Notes: generated by a model not told the origin, from the sequence alone. Positions 8,208 through 16,441 are shown, numbered from the stretch's first letter. The stretch: 64,000 nucleotides of DNA from Cupriavidus sp. 2SB (GCF_005503625.1 NZ_SCMX01000011.1:55111-119110), one strand, 5' to 3'. Made by a program: numbers and translations.

Positions 8208-8600
8208 GTGAAGACACTTCCTATCGTTTGGCAGCGCCTCGTTTCCGGTGGGGAAACTTGCCCACGATGCGCTGGCACCGGAGATGAGGTTGAGCGGGCC
8301 TACCGGCAACTGCGCGAGCAGTTGATGCCGCTGGGCATCGAGCCAGTATTGGAGACTCGAGAGATTGATGACGCCACCTTCAAGGCCAATCCGTCTGAAT
8401 CCAATCGGATCTGGATTGCGGGAAAACCGATGGAGGAATGGGTCAATGCCTCGGTAGGCAGCAGCCCCTGCTGTTCGGTTTGCGGCGACTCCGAATGTCG
8501 CACCGTCGACGTTGGTGGGACCGCCTACGAGGTAGTGCCAGAGGACTTGCTGGTCAAGGCCGGGCTCATTGCCGCGCTGACGATGAATGCGGAAAAGTAG
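8208..8600 (+). CDS. DUF2703-family cysteine-rich protein, 130 aa
   Basis: A small soluble protein beginning at a GTG codon with a GAGG ribosome site, 4 bp after arsA, so clearly in the arsDA operon. The N-terminal VSGGETCPRCAGTG block and the middle SSPCCSVCGDSEC block provide six to seven cysteines in CxxC and CC arrangements, suited to metal or metalloid binding. I recognise it as the DUF2703 family, whose members are often found in arsenic operons; their biochemical role is not established. Plausible roles are an As(III) or thiol-redox carrier for ArsA. Confidence 0.7.
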   Translation: MKTLPIVWQRLVSGGETCPRCAGTGDEVERAYRQLREQLMPLGIEPVLETREIDDATFKANPSESNRIWIAGKPMEEWVNASVGSSPCCSVCGDSECRTVDVGGTAYEVVPEDLLVKAGLIAALTMNAEK

Positions 8601-8742
8601 GAACGGATGTGCCATCTGCAACTAGACGTCACGTTGGGACCGAGCGACATATTTGCCGTGTTGAGCTACGAGCGAGCGACAGGTCAAGCACGAAGTTCTC
8701 GCGCGGAACCCGGCCGCCCGGCCGGCGAGATGCATAAGCCGC

Positions 8743-8773
8743 TTGACCTTCCCCCTGTAGCAAGGTCGATAGT
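8743..8773 (+). promoter_or_regulatory. CueR/CupR-like MerR-family promoter
   Basis: A TTGACC -35 (8743-8748) and GATAGT -10 (8768-8773) are separated by 19 bp, the overlong spacer typical of MerR-activated promoters. Inside it, ACCTT (8746-8750) and AAGGT (8762-8766) form the outer arms of a 21-bp dyad with the same arm spacing as the operator before cueR at 27207-27227 and as E. coli copA. It points at the small gene at 8834. Confidence 0.66.
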
Positions 8774-8833
8774 GTGAATAGGACCACCCTGATTGGGCGC
8801 CAATACATCATCGCCCGGCACTGGAAGTGCACA

Positions 8834-9058
8834 ATGACTGACTTGTCTTCCCTTCCATTGGCGGAAGCCGTCTATGCCGCGTACGCACTGGCGTTGAGCC
8901 AACGGAACACAGACGTCGCTGATCCCCTGCTGCGCGCACTTGAGCTATTGGCCGCCCAGTCCGGGGATAGCTCACATTTGAATGCCGCCTACACGCTTAT
9001 TGAGCGGTCCATAGCCGCGACGCACAACCTGCGTCCTCACGAGCGTTCCACGCACTAG
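8834..9058 (+). CDS. Small uncharacterised helical protein behind a CueR-like promoter, 74 aa
   Basis: I start this at ATG 8834 (MTDLSSLPLAEAVYAAY), dropping 20 unlikely residues of the longer ORF. The product is mostly helical: an amphipathic stretch AEAVYAAYALALSQRNTD, a leucine-rich VADPLLRALELLAAQ and a last helix NAAYTLIERS. It has no Cys and a single His pair of no obvious use. Its pattern lines up with the 58-aa product at 49701 (LYEEVFAVFERACQ, AEDLLLALEAM, LDRAYLLLAD), so the two form a small family. It sits between the arsDA operon and arsR2, but its CueR-like promoter suggests copper control. Confidence 0.6.
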   Translation: MTDLSSLPLAEAVYAAYALALSQRNTDVADPLLRALELLAAQSGDSSHLNAAYTLIERSIAATHNLRPHERSTH

Positions 9059-9198
9059 GTCGGCGGCTATACCGGCAGGTCTTCCAGCATTGCAGATCAC
9101 TCGGCAAAAAACTCCGGGTGGCGAGCTTGCAGCTCGTCTGCCGGCAATTCGCACTCTCCAGTGCAGGCTTCCTCGCCCGTCGTCATACAAAATTCACT

Positions 9199-9231
9199 TT
9201 GCAAGTTTTCATAATTCGAATATAGTCGAAT
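9199..9231 (+). promoter_or_regulatory. arsR promoter with overlapping ArsR operator dyad
   Basis: A TTGCAA -35 (9199-9204) and TATAGT -10 (9221-9226) are spaced 16 bp. The dyad ATTCGAATATAGTCGAAT (9214-9231) covers the -10 completely, as expected for an ArsR repressor site that controls its own operon. The start point predicted from the -10 coincides with the ATG at 9233, so the mRNA may be leaderless. Confidence 0.7.
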
Positions 9232-9232
9232 C

Positions 9233-9568
9233 ATGAAAACGGACCACGCCCTTGAAGCGCTTGCCGCGCTTGCCCATTCGATACGCCTGTCGGTGTTCCG
9301 GCTACTGGTAGAAGCCGGGCCCGAGGGGCTTGCCGCCGGTCGAATTGCCGAATTGATGGAAATGCCAGCGTCATCGCTATCGTTCCACCTGAAGGAATTG
9401 CACCGCGCCGGCTTGCTTTCCAGCCGCCAGGACGGTCGCTCGATCATTTACATGGCTCGCTTCGAGACCATGAACGCATTGCTGGGTTACCTCACGGAGA
9501 ACTGCTGCGGCGGCAATCCGTGCTCTCCTGTGTCCAACTGTTCCGTCGCCACCGAGGCCCAATCATGA
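9233..9568 (+). CDS. arsR: ArsR-family repressor of the main ars operon, 111 aa
   Basis: A second winged-helix ArsR, again of the C-terminal-cysteine type: helix-turn-helix ASSLSFHLKELHRAGLL, wing SRQDGRSIIYMARF, and an As(III)-binding NCCGGNPC motif near the end. It resembles the ArsR at 1667 throughout (LAALAH-IRL-VFR-LV-AGP). No Shine-Dalgarno is present upstream and the promoter predicts transcription from the start codon itself. The stop overlaps the start of arsI (ATGA). It begins the arsR-I-C-C-acr3-C-H-MFS operon. Confidence 0.93.
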   Translation: MKTDHALEALAALAHSIRLSVFRLLVEAGPEGLAAGRIAELMEMPASSLSFHLKELHRAGLLSSRQDGRSIIYMARFETMNALLGYLTENCCGGNPCSPVSNCSVATEAQS

Positions 9569-10038
9569 AGCGCTTCCACGTTCACGTCAGCGTCGCGGAC
9601 CTGTCTGCGAGCATTCGTTTCTACTCGGCACTCTTCGCAGCCGAACCCACTTTGGTGAAAGAGGACTACGCGAAGTGGATGCTTGAGGACCCTCGCGTGA
9701 ACTTCGCCATTTCGGCACGCGGTGCCGAAACCGGGGTAGACCACCTCGGGTTCCAGACCGATGACGCAGGCGAGCTGGCGGAGTTGAAGGCGCGAGCCGA
9801 AGCGGCCGATATGGCGCTGCTAGACGAAGGCGAGACCACCTGCTGCTATGCGCGAAGCGACAAGTACTGGGTCACCGATCCGCAAGGCATCGCGTGGGAG
9901 CACTTCCATACGCTTGGCAATGTGCCCGTGTACGGCGAATCCAGAAAGATCGAAGACGCCAAATCGGATTCAGCGTGCTGCGCGCCCAGGGGAAAGCCAG
10001 TCGGTATTGCGGTCAACTCCACGCCGTCCTGCTGCTAA
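9565..10038 (+). CDS. arsI: ArsI/CadI-type metalloenzyme (C-As lyase), 157 aa
   Basis: A vicinal-oxygen-chelate (glyoxalase-like) protein. ArsI is a Fe(II) dioxygenase that splits the carbon-arsenic bond of trivalent methyl- and aromatic arsenicals. The metal ligands are visible as HVHVSV near the start, VDHLGFQ in the middle and GIAWEHFH later. ETTCCYARSDKYWV carries the vicinal Cys pair that binds the arsenical in ArsI. Two more Cys pairs (ACCAP, and a terminal SCC) lie in the tail. I start at 9565, where ATGA couples it to arsR; the longer ORF from 9520 reads into arsR. CadI is an alternative name for the family. Confidence 0.87.
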   Translation: MKRFHVHVSVADLSASIRFYSALFAAEPTLVKEDYAKWMLEDPRVNFAISARGAETGVDHLGFQTDDAGELAELKARAEAADMALLDEGETTCCYARSDKYWVTDPQGIAWEHFHTLGNVPVYGESRKIEDAKSDSACCAPRGKPVGIAVNSTPSCC

Positions 10039-10047
10039 GGGTGCCTC

Positions 10048-10542
10048 ATGAGCGAGAAAATCTACAACGTGCTGTTCATCTGCACCGGCAATTCTGCGCG
10101 TTCGATATTGTCGGAAGGGCTGATGAACCATTTGGGCAAGGGGCGCTTCCGCGCGTACTCAGCGGGCAGCCATCCCACCGGTGCGGTGAATCCGCTCGCG
10201 CTGGCAGCACTGGCGCGCCACGGCATGGACACCACGGGTTTTCGCAGCAAGAGCTGGGACGAATTTTCACAGGACGGTGCGCCTCAACTCGATTTCGTCT
10301 TCACGGTCTGCGACAAGGCCGCGGGAGAGATCTGCCCCGTGTGGCCAGGTCAGCCGATGACAGCGCATTGGGGCGTACCCGATCCGGCCGCCTGCGAAGG
10401 TACCGAAGCCCAGAAGCAGCAGGCCATCAACGAAGCCGCCATTTCACTCAAGCGCCGTATTGAACTGTTCCTGTCGCTGCCTCTGCCGAAGCTTGACGCG
10501 GTCGCGCTTCAGAAGGCGATCCGGGACATCGGCACGCGCTGA
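10048..10542 (+). CDS. arsC: Arsenate reductase, low-MW-phosphatase (thioredoxin) type, 164 aa
   Basis: Reduces arsenate to arsenite through a cysteine relay recharged by thioredoxin. The P-loop C-T-G-N-S-A-R-S sits near the N-terminus, the resolving pair is in VCDKAAGEICPVWPG (the equivalents of Cys82 and Cys89 of the staphylococcal enzyme), and the general-acid Asp is in VPDPAA. It lies 9 bp after arsI and 34 bp before a second enzyme of the same type. It corresponds to arsC2 in the C. metallidurans operon layout. Confidence 0.94.
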   Translation: MSEKIYNVLFICTGNSARSILSEGLMNHLGKGRFRAYSAGSHPTGAVNPLALAALARHGMDTTGFRSKSWDEFSQDGAPQLDFVFTVCDKAAGEICPVWPGQPMTAHWGVPDPAACEGTEAQKQQAINEAAISLKRRIELFLSLPLPKLDAVALQKAIRDIGTR

Positions 10543-10576
10543 AACGCTCCCCAAATTACTTGTTGTTGCAGCCCCC

Positions 10577-11071
10577 ATGACTACCAACGTACTGATCCTC
10601 TGTACCCACAATTCCGCCCGTAGCGTTCTGAGCGAGGGCATGCTCAACCATCTGGCCAAGCAATTTGGCCGCGATGTGCATGCCTACAGCGCCGGAAGCT
10701 CCCCGAGCGGACGAATCAACCCGTTCGCCATCGAGGCGCTTGAAAACGCCGGCGTCGATGTTGGCGGCTTCCGCAGCAAGAACTGGGATGAATTCGTCGG
10801 CGAGAATGCGCCCCACATGCGCGTCGTGATCACGGTCTGCGACAACGCGGCCGAAGAAGAGTGCCCGTACTGGCCAGGTAGCCCGGTGAAGGTGCACTGG
10901 GGCTACCCAGATCCGTCGAACACGGAAGGCGGCGACGAGAAGAAGCGTCAGGCATTCGAGCTGACCCGACAGGCCATCGCCTACAGGATGCTGCAATTGC
11001 TGCTGCTCCCGATCGATGACATGAACAACGCAGAGTTGCAGGAGACCCTGCAGCGCCTGGCAGGGAGCTGA
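10577..11071 (+). CDS. arsC: Second thioredoxin-type arsenate reductase, 164 aa
   Basis: A tandem paralogue of the preceding arsC, the same length and about half identical by eye: P-loop C-T-H-N-S-A-R-S, resolving cysteines in VCDNAAEEECPYWPG, Asp in YPDPSN. I take ATG 10577 because MTTNVLILCTHNSARS matches the family N-terminus; the ORF extends upstream without a ribosome site. GGSPSGRI and the C-terminal leucine-rich stretch differ from its neighbour, so the copies are old rather than recent. It ends 2 bp before acr3. All catalytic residues are intact. Confidence 0.93.
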   Translation: MTTNVLILCTHNSARSVLSEGMLNHLAKQFGRDVHAYSAGSSPSGRINPFAIEALENAGVDVGGFRSKNWDEFVGENAPHMRVVITVCDNAAEEECPYWPGSPVKVHWGYPDPSNTEGGDEKKRQAFELTRQAIAYRMLQLLLLPIDDMNNAELQETLQRLAGS

Positions 11072-11073
11072 AT

Positions 11074-12150
11074 ATGAGTAGCCAAAACGTAGCAGCGACC
11101 GGCCAAGCCGTGGCCAAGCCGGCGATCAGCTTTTTCGAGCGCTATCTGACCGTTTGGGTCGCGCTGTGCATTGTCGCCGGTATCGCACTCGGGCAGATCC
11201 TTCCTGAAGTCTTCCAGGCGATTGGGCGGATGGAATACGCGCAGGTCAACCTGCCAGTGGGCATTCTGATCTGGGTGATGATCATCCCCATGCTGATCAA
11301 GATCGATTTCGGCGCACTGGGCCAGGTGAAATCGCATTGGCGAGGCATCGGCGTAACCCTGTTCATCAATTGGGCAGTCAAGCCATTCTCGATGGCGCTG
11401 CTCGGTTGGATTTTTGTGCGTCACCTTTTCGCGCCGCTATTGCCTGCCGACCAGCTTGATAGCTACGTGGCCGGTCTTATCCTTCTGGCCGCCGCTCCTT
11501 GCACCGCCATGGTGTTTGTCTGGAGTCAGCTCTGCAAGGGCGATCCGTACTTCACGCTGTCCCAGGTCGCTCTGAACGACGCCATCATGGTGGTCGCCTT
11601 CGCGCCGGTGGTAGCACTGCTGCTGGGCCTGTCGTCCATCACAGTGCCATGGGACACTCTGCTCACGTCAGTGGCCTTGTACATCATTGTGCCGGTCATC
11701 ATCTCGCAACTGCTGCGCAAGATGCTCCTAAGCCGCGGCGTGGCCTACTTCCAGCGTGTCGTGCACCGACTCGGGCCGTATTCCATCACCGCGCTGCTCC
11801 TTACGCTTGTTCTCCTGTTTGCATTTCAGGGCAAGGCCATCATCGATCAGCCACTGGTAATCGCGCTGCTCGCGGTACCGATCCTGATTCAGGTCTTCTT
11901 CAACTCTGGACTCGCCTACCTGCTGAACCGCAAGCTCGGCGTCGCCCATTGCGTGGCGGGCCCGTCCAGTCTGATCGGCGCCAGTAATTTCTTCGAACTT
12001 GCCGTCGCGACCGCAATCAGCCTCTTTGGCTTCCAGTCGGGGGCTGCACTGGCGACAGTGGTAGGCGTTCTCATCGAAGTGCCGGTCATGCTGCTGGTTG
12101 TCGGCATCGTCAACCGGTCGCAGTCGTGGTATGAGGCCAAGGGCCATTAA
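11074..12150 (+). CDS. acr3: Acr3-family arsenite efflux carrier, 358 aa
   Basis: An inner-membrane As(III) exporter of the ACR3 (BART) superfamily with about ten hydrophobic segments. The motif LAAAPCTAMVFVWS carries the Cys of TM4 needed for transport in studied Acr3 proteins, and ALNDAIMVVAFAPVVALLLG and SNFFELAVATAISLFG are family blocks. It is often called arsB in Cupriavidus annotation, although it is not related to E. coli ArsB. It overlaps nothing but is packed 2 bp after arsC and 9 bp before the next arsC. It is the likely membrane partner of ArsA. Confidence 0.95.
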   Translation: MSSQNVAATGQAVAKPAISFFERYLTVWVALCIVAGIALGQILPEVFQAIGRMEYAQVNLPVGILIWVMIIPMLIKIDFGALGQVKSHWRGIGVTLFINWAVKPFSMALLGWIFVRHLFAPLLPADQLDSYVAGLILLAAAPCTAMVFVWSQLCKGDPYFTLSQVALNDAIMVVAFAPVVALLLGLSSITVPWDTLLTSVALYIIVPVIISQLLRKMLLSRGVAYFQRVVHRLGPYSITALLLTLVLLFAFQGKAIIDQPLVIALLAVPILIQVFFNSGLAYLLNRKLGVAHCVAGPSSLIGASNFFELAVATAISLFGFQSGAALATVVGVLIEVPVMLLVVGIVNRSQSWYEAKGH

Positions 12151-12159
12151 GGAACTGGA

Positions 12160-12582
12160 ATGTCGGTAACGATCTACCATAACCCCGCGTGCGGTACATC
12201 ACGTAACACCTTGGCCATGATCCGCAACGCGGGCATCGAGCCAAATGTCATCGAGTATTTGAACACACCGCCGGACCGGCAGACACTGCAACAGATGATC
12301 CGTGATGCCGGACTCACGGTGCGCCAGGCTATCCGCGAAAAGGGCACGCCGTACGCGGAACTGGGTCTGTCCGATCCTGCGCAGACGGATGACCAGTTGC
12401 TCGACGCGATGCTCGCCCATCCGATCCTGATCAACCGGCCCTTTGTCGTCACCGAGCTTGGTGTGCGGTTGTGCCGACCTTCGGAGGTCGTGCTCGACAT
12501 CCTGCCCTCGCCACAGCGAGGTTCTTTCACCAAGGAAGACGGCGAGGTCGTGATCGACGGCCAAGGTCGGAGAGTGCAATGA
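12160..12582 (+). CDS. arsC: Arsenate reductase, glutaredoxin type, 140 aa
   Basis: An arsenate reductase unrelated to the two upstream enzymes, with a thioredoxin-like fold that uses glutathione and glutaredoxin. The catalytic Cys is C11 in [12 protein letters not shown]. The arginines that hold arsenate are in [18 protein letters not shown], the usual RPxV region. The length is normal. Its stop overlaps the start of arsH (ATGA). It corresponds to arsC1 in the C. metallidurans operon. Confidence 0.94.
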   Translation: MSVTIYHNPACGTSRNTLAMIRNAGIEPNVIEYLNTPPDRQTLQQMIRDAGLTVRQAIREKGTPYAELGLSDPAQTDDQLLDAMLAHPILINRPFVVTELGVRLCRPSEVVLDILPSPQRGSFTKEDGEVVIDGQGRRVQ

Positions 12583-13343
12583 CGATGGAAATGCCCAACA
12601 TCGTCCCAGCGGTTCTCGACACGCCGGACCTGTACAAACTGGAGCCGGCACGCATCAGTACCCACCCGCCGCGCATCCTGTTGCTCTATGGTTCGTTGCG
12701 CGAAACTTCGTACAGCCGCCTGCTCGTCCAGGAAGCTGAACGGATCCTGCAGCACTTCGGTGCGGAGACCCGTGTGTTTGACCCACATGGCCTGCCAATG
12801 TGCGACAGCGTCCCTGCCGACCACCCAAAGGTGGTCGAGCTGCGAAAGCTCTCAGAATGGTCGGAAGGCCAGGTCTGGTGCAGCCCGGAGCGTCACGGCA
12901 CGCTGACGGCGGTCTTCAAGAATCAGATCGACTGGCTGCCGCTGGAAATGGGCGGCATTCGTCCCACTCAGGGGCGCACACTCGCAGTCATGCAAGTCTG
13001 TGGTGGCTCGCAGTCCTTCAATGCGGTCAACGCACTGCGCGTGTTGGGTCGCTGGATGCGCATGGTGACGATCCCCAACCAGTCGTCGGTCGCCAAGGCG
13101 TACCAGGAGTTCGAGGCGAATGGCCGCATGAAGCCTTCCTCTTACTATGACCGTGTGGTGGACGTCATGGAGGAGCTTTTCAAGTTCACGCTTCTCGTAC
13201 GCGATCGCAGCGACTACCTGACGGATCGCTACAGTGAGCGCAAGGAAGCAGCACCGGCCACGGCAACCACGCTCGCAGCAGCGGCGATGAGCCATGAGCA
13301 AGACGCGCAGGTCAGCGATACCGACAGCGGCGAAGTCGAATAA
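12579..13343 (+). CDS. arsH: ArsH NADPH-dependent FMN reductase, 254 aa
   Basis: A flavoprotein of the NADPH-dependent FMN reductase family. ArsH oxidises trivalent organoarsenicals to the less toxic pentavalent forms. The FMN phosphate loop is in [33 protein letters not shown] (one conserved block) and [12 protein letters not shown] are ArsH-specific. I start at ATG 12579 (MTMEMPN), coupled to arsC by ATGA; the longer ORF is out of register with the family. The C-terminal tail after residue about 220 is Ala-rich and variable. Confidence 0.94.
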   Translation: MTMEMPNIVPAVLDTPDLYKLEPARISTHPPRILLLYGSLRETSYSRLLVQEAERILQHFGAETRVFDPHGLPMCDSVPADHPKVVELRKLSEWSEGQVWCSPERHGTLTAVFKNQIDWLPLEMGGIRPTQGRTLAVMQVCGGSQSFNAVNALRVLGRWMRMVTIPNQSSVAKAYQEFEANGRMKPSSYYDRVVDVMEELFKFTLLVRDRSDYLTDRYSERKEAAPATATTLAAAAMSHEQDAQVSDTDSGEVE

Positions 13344-13354
13344 CGAAGAACGGG

Positions 13355-14554
13355 ATGGCCATGGAGCCAAGCGGCGGCGTGATCGCCAGGCTGGGCATTG
13401 CCCAGACCTTGGCGTGGGGTTCGACGTACTACCTGCCGGCGATGCTGGCGACGCCGATGGCGAAGGACCTCGGCGTATCCACCCCTACGGTATTTGCGGC
13501 CTTCAGCGCTGCGCTTGTCGTGTCGGCCCTGATCGGGCCGTCTGCAGGCAGAATGATCGATCGGACTGGCGGCCGCTCGATACTGGTAGCCACCAGCATC
13601 ATATTTGCCTTGGGTCTGGCGGGTCTTGGTTTCGCCCAAGGCCCAGTTGGACTCTTTGCTGCCTGGCTGGTCCTGGGTATTGGAATGGGCGCAGGGCTAT
13701 ATGAGGCCGCATTCGCGACGCTTGTGGCCCTGTACGGCCACCGCTCTCGGGGCGCGATTACCGGCATCACGCTCATCTCCGGCTTCGCCAGCACGGTCGG
13801 CTGGCCGCTGTCGACATTCATGGAGGCACACATTGGATGGCGCGGTGCGTGTCTCGCGTGGGCGGGATTGCATCTGACACTCGGTTTGCTCCTGAATGCG
13901 AGCGTGCCGCGCGGCCTTGTGTCCCAAGATGCCAAGCAAGACAAGGTTGCTCCGGTGAAGCGCGAGCCCTCGAATGTGGCGGAGAGCGACTCCCAACGGC
14001 TCGCCTCGTATGCGTTGGCCTTTGTGTTCGCGGCGACCTGGTTCATCAGCACAGCGATGGCGGCCCATTTGCCGCGCCTCCTGCAGGCTGGCGGTGCAAC
14101 CGTCGCAACGGCCGTGACGGTAGGCGCTTTGATCGGCCCTGCTCAAGTGGGGGCGCGAATCCTCGAGTTCGGCTTCCTCAGAAAGGTTCATCCGCTGCTT
14201 TCCGCTCGCATTGCAGCCGCACTGCACCCCATCGGAGCAATGGCATTTGGCGTGGCAGGCGCTCCCGCAGCGGCATTGTTCGGTGTATTGCATGGTGCCG
14301 GCAACGGCATCCTAACCATCGCAAAGGGAACGCTACCGTTGGTCATCTTCGGGCCAAACGATTACGGCCATCGTCAAGGCGTCTTGATGGTCCCCGCACG
14401 CGTTGCACAGGCATTGGCACCGTGGCTGTTTGGCATTTGCCTCGACGCATTCGGCGCAAAGGCGCTTTGGCTATCATCGGCTCTCGGCGTAGGGGCCATC
14501 GTCATGCTGATGGCAATTCGGCAAACAGAAGAACCCCTCGCAAAGGCGGTCTGA
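13355..14554 (+). CDS. arsP: MFS transporter of the ars operon, 399 aa
   Basis: A major facilitator superfamily carrier with about twelve hydrophobic segments. The loop GRMIDRTGGRS between TM2 and TM3 is the MFS motif A, and GAGLYEAAFATLVALYG is a family block. It lies 11 bp after arsH and closes the operon, in the position of the gene called arsP in the C. metallidurans arsRIC2BC1HP operon. That arsP is an MFS protein and is not the DUF318 permease ArsP of Campylobacter. The substrate is unknown; an organoarsenical exporter is an inference from position. Confidence 0.82.
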   Translation: MAMEPSGGVIARLGIAQTLAWGSTYYLPAMLATPMAKDLGVSTPTVFAAFSAALVVSALIGPSAGRMIDRTGGRSILVATSIIFALGLAGLGFAQGPVGLFAAWLVLGIGMGAGLYEAAFATLVALYGHRSRGAITGITLISGFASTVGWPLSTFMEAHIGWRGACLAWAGLHLTLGLLLNASVPRGLVSQDAKQDKVAPVKREPSNVAESDSQRLASYALAFVFAATWFISTAMAAHLPRLLQAGGATVATAVTVGALIGPAQVGARILEFGFLRKVHPLLSARIAAALHPIGAMAFGVAGAPAAALFGVLHGAGNGILTIAKGTLPLVIFGPNDYGHRQGVLMVPARVAQALAPWLFGICLDAFGAKALWLSSALGVGAIVMLMAIRQTEEPLAKAV

Positions 14555-15114
14555 GCCGGCAGCTCGCTCAGCGACGCTATGACTGAATGCCCCTCAGGCA
14601 ATCACCGGTGTTGCCGAGCGTCCAATAATCGCGTGCATACGTTCATCTGCGCGGAACTCAGCCGATGGCCTATAAAGGGTCGGCAGTTGCCTCTGAAAGC
14701 CGCAACCGCTGGACAGGGTGGGCGGAGGGCAGAGATCGGGCCATGAGCGGCCGTTCGCGTAGGCTGGCGACCCGCCTCAAGCGCGCTCGATGAATCGTGC
14801 CTGATCAGGCCCACACCCTACCCCTGAGGGGGACGAGAAAACCCCGGCACTGTACGGTCTTTCGTTCGTGTGCCGCGGGGCCGACCGACTTTGCCGTGCC
14901 GACCGCCTGCTCGGATTGCTCCACAAGCGGCATCGATCCCAGGGTGCCGTATAAGGAATTTCGACCGCCGCGGCGTCCTCTTTTCGCTGTTGTCACAGGC
15001 AATGCTTAAGGCGGAATAAAACGGATGGCCCGGCAGTAATACAGATGAACCCAATCGCGAGGCCTGTCGGATAGTCCGGCAATCTACCTCTCGAAACTGA
15101 CTCGTGAGGGCAAT
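14555..15114. other. 560-bp gap without a recognisable gene
   Basis: ORFs of 60-75 codons occur on both strands (for example 14602-14814 minus and 14797-15009 plus), but their products are Arg/Pro-rich, lack ribosome sites and look like chance frames. I see no hairpin with a T-run after the MFS gene and no clear promoter before the phosphoesterase. This gap probably marks the right boundary of the arsenic island. Confidence 0.5.
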
Positions 15115-16059
15115 ATGTCATCAGGTCTTCCGTTCGATCCGTTGCGCCGCAGTGCGTTGAAGTGTCTCGCATTCGGCGGCGCGGGCACCGTGTTTGTTTT
15201 GGCCGGCGGTGTTCTCTCGCCTATGGAATTGGCCCTTGCCGCCACAGGGAAGAGGCCGTCGGTCGGCTCGGGCGTCCCTCTATTCCTGCAGATCAGCGAC
15301 ACACATATCGGCTTCAACAAGGAAGCCAATCCGGACGTCGCGGGCACGCTCAAGCAGACCATTGACCTCGTCAACGCGATGCCGATCAAGCCGGCGCTGA
15401 CGATTCACACTGGAGACATTACGCATCTATCCAAGGCAGAAGAGTTCGACCACGCGGCGCAATTGATGTCCGGGCTGAATATCACCGAGTTGCATACCGT
15501 GCCCGGCGAGCATGATGTAACCGATGGGCCTGGGACGGAATACTTCAATCGTTTCGGCCAAGCCTCCGGCAATAAGGGCTACTACAGCTTCGACCACAGT
15601 GGCGTCCACTTTGTCGGGCTGGTCAACGTGATGCATTTCAAGCCGAACGGTCTGGGGGGCTTGGGCGACGACCAACTCGCCTGGCTGAAGGCCGATCTGA
15701 AGGGCCACTCGTCCAGCACACCGATCGTCGTCTTCGCACACATGCCAATGTGGACGATCTACCAACCGTGGGGCTGGGGCACCGGCGATGCCGGCGAGGC
15801 GATGACCTATCTGCAGCGCTTCGGTTCCGTCACCGTCTTGAACGGCCATATCCACCAGATCGTATCGAAGGTGGAAGGCAATATTACTTTCCATACGGCG
15901 CGTTCGACGGCCTATCCTCAACCGACAGCCGGCAATGGCCCCGGACCGATGCCGCTCACGGTACCTAGTGATCAGCTACCTAGGATGCTTGGCGTGACCA
16001 GCATCAAGATCATGCGGCACCCGCTCGCTGCGACGCTCACCGACACGACGCTCGCCTGA
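15115..16059 (+). CDS. Tat-exported metallophosphoesterase, 314 aa
   Basis: A calcineurin-like metallophosphoesterase. The N-terminus has an RRSALKCLAFGG Tat-like signal followed by a hydrophobic run. The dimetal motifs are seen in order: DTHIG (about residue 62), GDITH (about 102), GEHD in place of the usual GNHD (about 130), FAHMPMW and GHIHQ. The Asn-to-Glu change in the third motif is unusual for the family core. The substrate is unknown. It starts a same-strand pair with the cupredoxin at 16094, facing the molybdoprotein/cytochrome pair. Confidence 0.85.
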   Translation: MSSGLPFDPLRRSALKCLAFGGAGTVFVLAGGVLSPMELALAATGKRPSVGSGVPLFLQISDTHIGFNKEANPDVAGTLKQTIDLVNAMPIKPALTIHTGDITHLSKAEEFDHAAQLMSGLNITELHTVPGEHDVTDGPGTEYFNRFGQASGNKGYYSFDHSGVHFVGLVNVMHFKPNGLGGLGDDQLAWLKADLKGHSSSTPIVVFAHMPMWTIYQPWGWGTGDAGEAMTYLQRFGSVTVLNGHIHQIVSKVEGNITFHTARSTAYPQPTAGNGPGPMPLTVPSDQLPRMLGVTSIKIMRHPLAATLTDTTLA

Positions 16060-16093
16060 ACGTCCAGACACCCCACCAACCAGGACCAGAATC

Positions 16094-16441
16094 ATGCCAA
16101 CGTCTATTCTTCGCCGCGCCTTGGTCTTCTCTCTCGGGGCCGGGGTATTCATCGCGGCATCGGCTTCCGGGTTCTCCGTCGCGCAAGCCGAGGAGAACAA
16201 TGCCGTCGTTTTGAAGAATTTCCAGTTCTCGCCGATGTCGCTGACGATCAAAGCCGGCACGACCGTCACGTGGAAAAACCTCGATGGCGAACCGCACACG
16301 ATTGTCAACGACGCCGGCCTCTTCCGCTCCAGCGCGCTCGACCAGAACGACACCTTCAAGTTCAGATTCGATAAACCGGGGGTCTACAACATCTTCTGCG
16401 GCATACACCCGAACATGAGGGCGACGATAACCGTCCAGTAG
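16094..16441 (+). CDS. Periplasmic cupredoxin (amicyanin/plastocyanin-like), 115 aa
   Basis: A type 1 copper protein with a Sec signal (cleavage near VAQA-EE). All four copper ligands are present: His in DGEPHTIVND, then Cys, His and Met in FCGIHPNM, the short C-x2-H-x2-M spacing of amicyanin and pseudoazurin relatives. It is likely an electron carrier, possibly for the molybdopterin/cytochrome b pair just downstream on the other strand. It lies 34 bp after the phosphoesterase. Confidence 0.9.
   Translation: MPTSILRRALVFSLGAGVFIAASASGFSVAQAEENNAVVLKNFQFSPMSLTIKAGTTVTWKNLDGEPHTIVNDAGLFRSSALDQNDTFKFRFDKPGVYNIFCGIHPNMRATITVQ

Noticed and set aside
9565..10038. Plain glyoxalase I
   Set aside because: The vicinal Cys pair in TTCCYARSDKYW and the place in an ars operon fit ArsI/CadI better.
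14602..15009. Two small ORFs in the gap after the MFS gene
   Set aside because: No ribosome site, no hydrophobic or family pattern, and they overlap each other on opposite strands.
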